A stretch of DNA of 64,000 nt from Trissonchulus latispiculum (Eukaryota > Nematoda > Enoplea > Enoplida > Ironidae). The stretch's first letter is position 1. Every line of letters begins with the position of its first letter. Of the stretch, positions 24,066 to 33,700 are shown one piece after another. The stretch covers positions 1 to 64,000 of the forward strand of contig JASAND010022371.1 of NCBI GenBank assembly GCA_030248195.1, in the 5' to 3' direction. Position numbers and translations under genes: made by a program. The notes under the pieces are model-generated. The model had not been told where the DNA came from. It worked only from the letters and a program-made list of their open reading frames with translations, and ran no database searches.

Positions 24066-25399
24066 AGTGCATAGTCAAAGAATGGTGTACGATTGTAGTC
24101 TATTGATATGAGATTATCAAATTCGCCGTATATAATGATTTCGACACCTTGAGGATAAGTTGCTGAAGGGAGGGCCTTCTCTAGCTGCATCCTTAGTGAT
24201 ACGTCTCCTTCCCGGATGAGTTGCATTGCTCCAGTGTCTACATTGTCGGGAGTTAGGTCAAAGGCAAATATAGTGTATCCCTTACCAAAATCTTCGTAGG
24301 AAATATCTGCACCCTTAGTTGATCCTGCCATATCGTTGCCTTCGTAGAGGTATATGAAAGGCATCGTGTACTGGAACTTGTCCCAAGCCATCTTCATTGG
24401 TTGTTTTGGTACAAACTCATCACCATACTTGAGGGCAATCTCATTGACATTACAGTGTTGGAATTCAAGCGGGTTGTGTTTCTGACTACCATTGAATGCC
24501 TCTGACTTGACCATTGCCACTAGAACTCTACGTGGGAGTTGACCAGTGAATACTGAATTTTCTACTACTGTTTGTACTCCAGGTGCAATATGCCTAGTGA
24601 CCAGTTTAGTCCTTCTGATGGGATACTTTGCTGTCTCATGATCTCTTAGTACACCCTCAATTGCCATGGTAAGGGAGTCTTGAGGTTTTACTTTCCATAC
24701 ACACCATCGGATATCGTCTACAACAATCTTATAACCATTGGTTGCTGACTGTAGTAGTATGTCGTCACTGTTACGATGTAATTCCAGGCTCAACTGACAC
24801 TCACTCAGAAGGTATCTGTCTTGCTTGAATAGGTCACAGTGTAAAGGTCCTGCAACCACTACATACCGACCATCGGTGAATTGAATCCCTCTATGTTTAG
24901 CTGCAGTAGTGGAGATATCGTTGAAGTCACTGTCCTTTGCAAATAGATTGCTCTGTAGATGAGACGTTTTTGCTTCTTTTCCAAAGTTGGCAATGGTCTC
25001 TAGATACGCTCCATAGTGATAAAGGTCTCCACTATTGTAAATTTCCTTATCGGACAGTTTGACCACTAATCTCCTAATGAATGTCTTTGCTAGCAAATTT
25101 ATCGGTGCTACTGAAATGCTACCGTCGGCTGCCTTTGCGACTGCCTTCCCATCACTGTCAGTAATCCGAAGCTTTAGGTATAGGTAATTCCGGTTCAGAT
25201 CAAGCATGTAAGAATCCTTTGGTACTAGGAATAGGTATGGTCCATTACTAGTTACAGGATTTAGAGGATAAATTTCTGCCATATAGCCACTCTCCACACT
25301 AACCTGAGTAGGAGGTAGTGAGAAGAGATCCATTTCGGACTTAAAGCCCGGCATAGACTTTTCATCAACCTGTTTAGCCATTGAAGTGATTGTTAGCAT
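24062..25399 (-). CDS. MCP: Polinton major capsid protein (double jelly-roll type)
   Basis: The frame encodes 445 residues, without internal stops. Seen: an N-terminal block with SEMDLFSLPPTQVSVE and, near residues 45-75, GPYLFLVPKDSYMLDLN followed by YLYLKLRI, an arrangement shared by the Polinton capsid proteins often mis-annotated in animal genomes as F54H12.2-like. A later stretch has HCDLFKQDRYLLSECQLSLE. Known: these proteins form hexon-like trimers of a double jelly-roll. The length fits the family. It lies between the core protein and the protease in one compact unit. An earlier ATG (Met1) and an ATG six codons later are both possible starts. Confidence 0.83.
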   Translation of the reverse strand: MLTITSMAKQVDEKSMPGFKSEMDLFSLPPTQVSVESGYMAEIYPLNPVTSNGPYLFLVPKDSYMLDLNRNYLYLKLRITDSDGKAVAKAADGSISVAPINLLAKTFIRRLVVKLSDKEIYNSGDLYHYGAYLETIANFGKEAKTSHLQSNLFAKDSDFNDISTTAAKHRGIQFTDGRYVVVAGPLHCDLFKQDRYLLSECQLSLELHRNSDDILLQSATNGYKIVVDDIRWCVWKVKPQDSLTMAIEGVLRDHETAKYPIRRTKLVTRHIAPGVQTVVENSVFTGQLPRRVLVAMVKSEAFNGSQKHNPLEFQHCNVNEIALKYGDEFVPKQPMKMAWDKFQYTMPFIYLYEGNDMAGSTKGADISYEDFGKGYTIFAFDLTPDNVDTGAMQLIREGDVSLRMQLEKALPSATYPQGVEIIIYGEFDNLISIDYNRTPFFDYAL

Positions 25400-25429
25400 A
25401 TTATCATGATTACATACGGTGGTGGGTTT

Positions 25430-25816
25430 TTATGGGCTGTAGATGTCTCGCTTTAGTCTCTTAACTCGTCGTCTATATGGTCTGGATCCAATACCTTCAC
25501 CTTGCTGTATTGCTTTTCCACTGTTTTCAAGTAGACGTCCGATGGCTGCCTTACCATGCCGTTTCAGTGACTCTTTTGGATCCTCTTCTCTGTTTAGGTA
25601 ATCCCTGGCTACGTCTCCGGCTGTCTGAAAAGCCTGTCTACCTGCCTCCAGACCTACACGACGTACTACTGGCCAAATGAAACGACCAATACCTCTCAGA
25701 AGACTGCCTAATCCGTCTCCTCTCTGATACCGTTGACCGGCATAGAAACCAGAACCTGTCTGAACTAGGTGTAGGTGCCAGTCTTCAACGGTTTCTGGAT
25801 GATATCTCGTCCTCAT
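25430..25816 (-). CDS. Small basic virion core or membrane-active protein
   Basis: The frame encodes 128 residues. Seen: Gly-rich segments (GSGFYAG, GDGLGSLLRGIGRFIWP), a putative amphipathic helix around residues 40-60, and a strongly basic C-terminus (RPYRRRVKRLKRDI). LRGIG matches the adenain cleavage consensus (M/I/L)xGx-G. Known: Polintons and adintoviruses place a small glycine-rich, protease-processed protein next to the capsid genes, compared with adenovirus pVI/pX. Inference: a minor core or membrane-lytic protein. The start overlaps the penton-like frame by 32 bp, in another frame. Function is assigned from position and composition only. Confidence 0.6.
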   Translation of the reverse strand: MRTRYHPETVEDWHLHLVQTGSGFYAGQRYQRGDGLGSLLRGIGRFIWPVVRRVGLEAGRQAFQTAGDVARDYLNREEDPKESLKRHGKAAIGRLLENSGKAIQQGEGIGSRPYRRRVKRLKRDIYSP

Positions 25817-26492
25817 TGTCTTTCTTGAAGTGAAGCTTTATAACTATACTACCATAATCAAAATGAACTCTCCTAGCAATATGATTGTTTATATGGACTT
25901 TAATGCTATTGATCACATGCTTATTCACAGGAACGTAGTGGGGTTCAGGAGAGTGTTGAATTGTATTACCATACTCTTCACCTGCCTTTACCACTGCTAG
26001 TATATTACCGGTAGTCGTGCCAATCAGTTGTTCTTTCACGATATCACAATGGACTTGAAGATAGTGGTAGTTGAGGCAGGGTGGACGTTGTGCGTAGAAC
26101 TTCTTACTCCTAACGGCATCCCTATTCACATTATCTACTGGCTCAACGCTGAATTTCTGAGAGTCGAAGCCAAGCAGGCGTACAATGGTAGGAGCGAATT
26201 GGACAAAACCAAAGTTAGGTCTTTCAAGGTGTTCTGGATTCTCGTATAAGTCTAGGTAAACCCTATCCTTTTCTTGATCGTAGACGAAACGTATAGGAGG
26301 TGATTCCTGACGTTCATTTAGCATAGACTGGATGGTGAGGTTCATGGTATTCATCATGTCATGAAGGTTAAAGTATCTCCGCCTGGGTATATTGGCCACC
26401 TTTCGTAACTTGTCATCAAATAGGACAATAATGAATGTGTCTGCACTAGAATTAATGGCTTTCCACGTGTGAGGATAAATAAAGTCAATCAT
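25785..26492 (-). CDS. mCP: Penton-like minor capsid protein
   Basis: The frame encodes 235 residues, about the size of Polinton minor capsid (single jelly-roll) proteins. Seen: an N-terminal part with TFIIVLFDDKLRKV and a C-terminal block PVNKHVINSIKVHINNHIA ending in a hydrophobic strand IVIKLHFKK, which fits the closing strands of this family as I know it. It is the first gene of the module, with no further frame upstream. Known: this protein occupies the vertices of the capsid. The family call rests on my recognition plus position. A profile comparison would settle it. Confidence 0.7.
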   Translation of the reverse strand: MIDFIYPHTWKAINSSADTFIIVLFDDKLRKVANIPRRRYFNLHDMMNTMNLTIQSMLNERQESPPIRFVYDQEKDRVYLDLYENPEHLERPNFGFVQFAPTIVRLLGFDSQKFSVEPVDNVNRDAVRSKKFYAQRPPCLNYHYLQVHCDIVKEQLIGTTTGNILAVVKAGEEYGNTIQHSPEPHYVPVNKHVINSIKVHINNHIARRVHFDYGSIVIKLHFKKDNEDEISSRNR

Positions 26493-26915
26493 TGCAATCT
26501 GGAGACTAGCAACTTCATTACAAATAGTTTCTTATAAATGCCAAAAAATTGCTAGTACATGGTAAAATTGTTGTTTGCTAGAGCAATAAAAAGCGCTAGA
26601 GTGTTGCCATTGACTCAAAACCTTCTTATGCAAGTCAGCTTGTTAATTGTGTAAAAACAATCGGTTCTCAATTGGGACAACTTGTTTAAGCAAATCAAGC
26701 TTTGCTTTGCTCATTTAGAAGACTTCTTTTTCATTTAGAAGCTGATACAAGCTAAAATTAGGCAAAAAATTTAGTGTTTGAACTATTAACGGATTATAAA
26801 AAATAGTTACGCTTGCAACGATATTGCAGAATTAAAGTACTCGTTGAGAGCTTTCGAACGATGTAAAAACGGCTTTACAACTCCCACAATTGCGTAAGTT
26901 ATGAAACTTTTAAAA
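26493..26915. other. Spacer upstream of the virion module
   Basis: No gene seen. A promoter for the module would lie here, but I see no distinctive element beyond A/T-rich sequence. Confidence 0.4.
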
Positions 26916-26919
26916 AGGA

Positions 26920-27270
26920 CACTTTTTCGTTTAAGTCGTTTAAGCTCCGTAAATCTACGGGGCTTAAAAATGACTGATTTTGAACTGCATTTAAGCGGTC
27001 TACTTAAACTACTTAAACTAAGTAGTTTTTATGAAAGCAGTTCTACTTAAACGGCTTAAAGTTTAAGTCGCTGAAAGTTTAAGTAGACCTGTATTTGTGA
27101 AACGGCACTTTACTTAAAGTTTAAGTAGCTCGTTTTTTGTGAAAGGGGGTCTACTTAAACGACTTAAGTTAAGTCGTTTAAGTCGTTTAAGTAGTTTAAG
27201 TAGAAATTGGTTTCACAAAAACCACTTCGTTTAAGTTAAGCCGTTTAAGTACTTTTTGTGAATCGACCCA
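26920..27270. mobile_element. Word-built MITE, TTTAAGTAG/TTTAAGTCG type
   Basis: The words ACTTAAAC, TTTAAGTCG and TTTAAGTAG alternate in both orientations, with recurring spacers such as TTTTGTGAAA and TTTATGAAA. The right end is near TTTTTGTGAATCGACCC. It overlaps the 3' end of the gag-like fragment, so it was inserted into, or lies beside, that element. Confidence 0.65.
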
Positions 27271-27745
27271 TTGGGACGATTGTCTACAGGTTCTCTATTC
27301 CCCCGGTGGAGGTCGATAAGCTGGGCAAACCGCTCCAGGTCTTCATGTCTTTGTGACAGGTAATCCTCTCGTTGTTGTTGAATGAGTTGTTGCAGCTGGG
27401 CCAGTTGTTGTTGCATAATTTGGACCAGCTGAGCAATCTCAGTGTTCGGGTGATCGTCCTGATCATCGGCCTCCGATGCATTTGAGGCGGCAGCAGAGCG
27501 ATGAACCACTCATCCTGGCATATTCTGCGGGTGTTGAGGCACCACAAATGTAAAAATTGGCAGTCTTCTAAATACTCAACAATATATAATATACAATACG
27601 TAACTACAAGCTCGTATGGGATACTATCTCTTGTCTTTCTGTAGTTCTTTTCTTCATGGAGGCTGCGGAGTCTCAGCAGCCTTTACATATATTTGTGACT
27701 TGCGTAGGTGAAATTTTAAGTCATCAGTAATCCACACACACAAAT
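27231..27745 (-). mobile_element. Possible LTR plus gag start, truncated
   Basis: On the minus strand a TG...CA block (about 27744 to 27551) ends TTTTTACA. A few bases later comes TGGTGCCTCAACACCC, which could be a tRNA primer-binding site, then a frame (27509 down) rich in Gln with a coiled-coil-like stretch (QLVQIMQQQLAQLQQ), as in some gag N-termini. The putative LTR contains the hairpin AGGCTGC/GCAGCCT near 27660-27682. It is interrupted by the word element at 26920-27270. No pol. Call is tentative. Confidence 0.35.
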
Positions 27746-30700
27746 GTTTAACCAATAGGTCCTCGTTTGGTGGGGGGATAGCAGAAAGAGGTCCTCGTTT
27801 GGTGGGTGTGAGCAAAATGAGTTCCCGTTTGGTGGGGGGAGCAAAAGGGTTCCCCGCTTGGGGGTGTCGCCAACACCCAATCAGATTCAGCCAGTCTTAG
27901 CCTGTGTGGGATGTTACCCTTTGATGGGCTTGCAGTCAACTGCGCAACGTGCAAGGCGTGCTCCACGCTGAATGCTGAACGGGAATTGGACCTTGTTGTT
28001 TTTGCTCTGGACTACCCGGACTTCCAGCCAGACTTTTCTTTATTGGCGGCTGAATCCGACTGGATTACGAAGCGGCTTTGTTTGGCCTCCATCCTGTTTG
28101 AGTCAGTAATTAACTCCTGTGTCTTTGGTTCTGGCCATACGTGTGCTTGGGGGGGTTGGGGGGGTTTCACCCCCCCAGACCTGAGCTCACCCCCCCCCAG
28201 AGGGGTACCTCACCCCCTCCAGAATCCGGATTTTTCCGGTAAAAAAACCGGAAAAATCCGGTTTTTCGGCGGCCTTCGGCCGCCCTTCACCCCCCCCCAG
28301 AACTTCCCCTCCTGCACATGTCTGGTTCTGGCCCCTCTATCGTTGGCCTGGGCTTCTATCTTGTAGCCCTTCTGATTTTTGTCACTTGTCTGTCTATTTT
28401 GGCTTAATTCTGGATCTAGACTGTATCGCGGTTAATTTTGATGGTGCCTATTTGGCCTGCTGGGCCTAATTTCTATTCTACTTCTGTTCTATTCAATTTC
28501 TACTTCTGTTTGGCCGTCCCTGGTCGTCTGCACTTTCTGGACTGGTTTTAATTATAAACGTGATTTCTTTTTAGAAGTAGCTACGGCACTAGCTCAAAGG
28601 CTATAAAAGCAAGTGAAAATGCAATTTTTGCAATGCAATGAATGAAATGTTTCGGCAGTTGCGAATTGTGTGCGTAGCGTGCGGGTTCTCTTTTTCGGGT
28701 GCCCCTTGGTTGGGGGGATTTGGTTAGGTGTAAGTCGGGAGCGAGGTAACATCCTCTCTTTGAGCTCTTCACAATTTTGTGTCTTGGTTTCTCGTATTTT
28801 ATGTACTTCATTTTATTCAACTTGAATAGGTAAGGTAATTGTATTTGTTGAGAGTAAATTGGTCCGGTGGTTATCTTATTGGTAGTCTTAGGGAGCGGTC
28901 GCTTAGGACTAGCTCAGGATTTAACATCTGTACTCGCTTTATCACTCTCCGATTCTCTTTTGTTTTGCTAGGACCTAGATATCACACACTGAATACGAAC
29001 TTGGCAATCTTTACTGAAGTCCAACACAGTAATTTATTATATGGGATACGCAGTGTACCCTCACGCCTGGCTGGCCAAACGGGGACCCCCTTCTGCCTAC
29101 CCCCCTCCCCCTTTCCAAATGGGAACCTCTTTTTGCTACCCCCACCAAGCGAGGAAGGGGCGTGCTTGTCGACACCCCCTCCACCAAACGGGGGCACATT
29201 CGCGTATTGTGGGCGGAGCACCCGTTACGCAGTGCAGTGAAGAGAAGCCCTCTGGTGGCTTACTATTCTTCTTATATATAGTGCAATTATGCACTCTTGG
29301 TAGCAGCTTGGCTGACTGCTGTTGTTTCAAGCCAAGCTATAGGGACCAGTGTGTACGCAGTATTCCCGGGGTTGTTGTATTTGTATTACTGGCTATTGTA
29401 TATGCGCTCTTTTTGGGGAGCTCCATCGCCCTGGACACAGGCACTTGATTTCGTCCAGTCTCAGATCAGCACATATTCGGTAAAACCGTTTGCTGCACAT
29501 TTGGCAGTGGACACCTCAGACATAAGGCAGAACATTACGGTGGCAGCGTCCACACGACCACTGTAGCATCACGTTAGCGAGTTTTGAGTTATCCAACCGA
29601 GCGAGAGTCCTGAAGCTCTCCACCAAAGACACGAAGAATCTATTGAAAAGGAACTTGGGTATTTGACTTCCTACCCAAAGGGCCGAACTTTGGCTTGAAC
29701 TAGTGGGTTTTAGAGTGGACCAGTTAAACCTGTTAATATTAGTTTTTCGTTTCTACAGTTAGTTTAGTTGTACACTTCGCTGAATCTTTGGATTCGCAAA
29801 TTTGGGTATCTTTAAAATTGTGATGCAGTCATCTGGAAAAGCGTTACCTTGTTCACAGTTTACTCGCCCGTTTTGGCAGCCGTTGCTTGGGCAACTAATA
29901 AGATCATAAAATCAAAGAATCTAACTTGTAAATATGTTTGCAAAGCTGTGCTCGTTCAGGAAGCTATTCCTGCGTTACCAGTTGTTTCAGTTTCAGTTTT
30001 TCTAGTTGTTTCATGTTTCGGTTCAACCATTTACTGCAGAAATGAAAATAATTGGGAACGTGCAGGTGTTCGTGGTTTGGAGGGGGGTTCCCCAGAAAAC
30101 TCCAAACCAAAGCTTACTCCCCCCGTCCCCTCCCAGCAAGAACTCCCACCCTCTTAATCGATTTCGGTTTTCGGGCCTTGTGACAAAAAAATCGCAACAA
30201 TTCGTAATTTTGCGGGCCTCTGACCGCATAGCTCAGCTGTAGCAAGATTCCCCTTCATCACAAATCTGACTCAGCAGCCCTCCTTTTAGTCGTTCTCTCC
30301 TCTCGTTTCCTAATATCGAACATACTCATTGCAATAAACTTGCCATAATAACTTGCGGATTATATAATAAATAGAATTGTACATTTTATACGACTGCAGA
30401 TGTGCTTACTATTCGATTCTTGCTTAACTGCTGCATAATTATCCTCAATTAATCCAAAAACTCAATTCTAAATGCCTCCACGCCTGCCCACATTGTATTA
30501 TTAACTTTTAATTTTCCAAAATATACTTCTTTTCAGTTAGTCATAATTCAATAACATTACTATTTCCCACTTTGTGATTATGGCAATATTGTCGTTTTTA
30601 TAAATACCCAAGTTGTAAACTTGTTTTGTGCACAAAGGAACACGGACCTTTTCATTAAGTAAAGTTATACATATTCCCAAAATTGATTACCAATTACGTT

Positions 30701-30759
30701 CAGATTGGAGAGTGTCTTACAAGGAACTGAGTTTTAGAATTCACACTCAAAATTACAAA
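27746..30759. other. Gene-free repeats and G/C-run patches
   Basis: 27750-27870 and 29060-29200 share, in inverse orientation, short units around CCTCGTTTGGTGGGGGGA with G or C runs. 28140-28310 has several G and C runs plus the hairpins TTTTTCCGGT/ACCGGAAAAA and GGCGGCC/GGCCGCC. The frames here (for example 27911-28366) have no family resemblance and cross repeats. No gene is supported. Confidence 0.5.
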
Positions 30760-33700
30760 ATGAACCGAGCAGCCGCCTTTGTACTGTAAGTCTGTAAGGA
30801 TATCTTCAATACTTTATATCTTTATACCCAAACTAAATTGAGATTTAACTAAACTTACTGAAAGACTCTAACCATGCAAATCGTCACATTTTGCGTAGTT
30901 GCTGTTTTATGATAATTGTTGCATAATATAACATAAACGCTTTAATTCCAATTGTACGAGCCGACGCAGTAGTTGAAAATTGAAAAGATAATCTTATCGA
31001 ACATTAAAAATTATGTATATAATTAAGGCAGTAGGTCTTGCAGGATACAATTTTTCCTTCAATTACTTTTTCTGTTTACCTCTTTTTTAACTGTAAATGA
31101 CAAACTAAAATATTTTTACGGTTTACTTCTAGGATATTTCTATGGTGGTTTAATGATGCACTCAGCAGCGATGTGAACGATCTTGAGACCAGATTAGTTT
31201 GTGATAAACTAACAAATGATTGCAGCAGAAATGGCAACTTTCACATGGTTTGTCTCAACATTAAAGGGGAAAAAATTTGCGGTGAAACCTGCTACTTAAC
31301 CCATACCTACTGCAGGCGGTTTCCACTTAAAGGTAAGGTGTATAGTGGCATATAAACGTTTGGAATATGGATTTAGTATTTTACTTGGTTATAGCTTAAT
31401 TAAAATTAGTACTCATAATAAGAACTCAATACTAATTACGCAATAAGACACATCCCCTTTAAAAGTGCACCTAAGGATAACTTGAAAGAACCTTTGACCT
31501 TTAAACAACTTTTATTATTTTTGACTTAGAGCTTCTTCTTTGTACTGAACTTTGTCGATATTCTTGCCATTTCACTGGGCAAGCAAGCCAGAGATTTTAA
31601 GTTTGTTCAAGTGTGTAATATAGAACGCAACTAGGAGCTATTTTCATTTTTTTAAAAACGTTATAATTAATTAAAGTCACAAGGTTATGGTCCATCCAGG
31701 TGTTCTAATTTTGGTTTAAGGTGGTATTTACAGCTGTAAAATTTAGGTAAGTTAACCAAAGCCTTTTTAGCAGCACGTTTCTTCTAATTTGGCCTGTCAG
31801 TTTTTAGTTAGTTTCCGTTTCCTATAAACAGTGTGCTGTGTTTTAGAAATCAAATTAGCCCAAGTTTTGGAAAAGCCAAGACACGCACCTGCCAAGGAGC
31901 AACCGATTGCACAACGTAATTAGATTGAATCTTCTTTTCAAGCTTGACTTTGACTTGCAGCCTTGGCTGCACAGCAGTTTATATCACACTATGTTCAAAA
32001 GGGGAAAACATAAACAGACACTCAAGAATTCAGTAGTTTCTGTAGTAGCGGTACCATATGATAGTAGCACATGATTTCAGTGGAATCTGTGGTAAGCTGA
32101 ACTTATTCCCTCGCGTTTACGGTTCAACTGAATTTGACTTGAAGTCAATCCCCCACACGTGTTAGTGTTTGTGATTGTCCTTCATGAAATTCCTAGCAGC
32201 ACAGACTTATGCAGACGAACGAGATTTCAACATTATATAAGGTGACTTTATAGTTACGTGCGCAAGTGTACCAGCGTCAACGCGCACCGGCGTGCGTCTA
32301 CGAAAGTCAGTGCACTTCTACGTTCGTCAAAGAGCGTCGAAGTGCGTAAACTGCGATGGTGTAAATTTAAAATTGAGTTAATATACAAATCGTAAACGCC
32401 CCGCGGTGATAATTCCGTATACGCACACTTGCACTGAGACTTGAGTGCACTCAATGCATCTGATTCCGTAGACGCACACTAGACTTTAAGTTAGAGGAGT
32501 GACCTTTTGCAAAAGGCATCTAATTCCGTAGGGTACCCATTCCGTAGACGCACACCTGTTGAATAGTAACAGTAATGAGGGAAAATTTTGTTTTTTGGAA
32601 ATGAAGTTAATAAAATAAAGTAGGAAAGTGGTTTTAGTATAGTTACACCGCCTCAAACAAGCAACATAATAGTGCTTTTCAAACAACGAACAATTGCTTG
32701 CCTGTTCGTTGTTTGAAAAGCACTATTATGTTGCTTGTTAGATGCGGTGTAACTATACTAAAACCACTTTCCTACTTTATTTCATTAACTTCATTTCCAA
32801 AAAACAAAATTTTCCCTCATTACTGTTAGTATTCAACAGGTGTGCGTCTACGGAATTAGATGCCTTGTGCAAAAGGTCACTCCGACCAGTTTAAACTCTA
32901 ACTGAACGTCTAGTGTGCGTCTACGGAATTAGATGCATTGAGTCCACTCAAATCTCAGTGCAAGTGTGCGTATACGGAATTATCACCCGCCCCGCCATGC
33001 GCGTCGACGCTTCGGCGGGTCTCTACGCACGTCAAAGTGCATTTATGTGCGTCTACTGCCTACTAGCGACTGAAACTTTGAATCAGCATTAATGAAATGA
33101 ATTTAATGAATTTCTAGCATTAATGAAAAAAGTAATGGGTAAACAATAAACATCACGATGTCTTGTCCTGTAGCTAACACGCTATCTTACTCGAAAATTA
33201 ATTGTAAAGAAGACAAAAACCTGTATTTGCTTTGACCTGAAGGAAAGTTTTTAACAATATTTTTATTTCTATAGTAGCCAGTGAAAATGATCAAATTCCG
33301 CAGGAGAAACAGCACGTCCCCATTACTGAGGAACCCCGTATTCAGGAAGTCCCAGCACCAGCGCCTTCTCACGAAGGAAACGACTGTCGTAAGTCTTCTC
33401 AGATCGCAAAACATAAGGCAACAGAGTAAGAGTTACTAACATTTAGCACAGTTTGAAATGGAAATTTTAAACGTCGGAATACGTGACAGGATATTGGAAG
33501 GATGTTACAATGCCAAATTACGCATTGCAAAAATTGGAAAAAGCAAACATTTAGCAGACATAGGGCCTTTTCATAAAAAGCTTAAACGGCTTAGCTTAAA
33601 AGGCTTAAATGGCTTAAAAATTCCCTTTCATAAATAATTGGCTTAAATGGCTTCAACGGCTTAAACGGCTTAAGCGGCTTAAACGGCTTAGCTTAAACGG

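Larger units (their letters stand above)
23228..26492 (-). mobile_element. Polinton/Maverick-like virion gene module without replication genes
   Basis: Five intact minus-strand frames run head to tail with virus-like spacing. A penton-like protein overlaps the small core protein by 32 bp; a 30-bp gap precedes the major capsid protein; an ATGA overlap (24062-24065) leads to the protease; a 4-bp gap leads to a small secreted protein. No PolB, integrase or packaging ATPase frame and no terminal repeats are seen on either side. Known: complete Polintons are 15-20 kb and carry those genes. Inference: an internal fragment, a recent truncated insertion, or a retained capsid module. Confidence 0.8.

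Noticed and set aside
22880..27000. Terminal inverted repeats of a complete Polinton
   Set aside because: No matching inverted ends were found on the two sides of the capsid module.
27911..28366. 151-residue plus-strand frame
   Set aside because: It crosses the G/C-run repeat cluster, with no recognisable domain and skewed composition.
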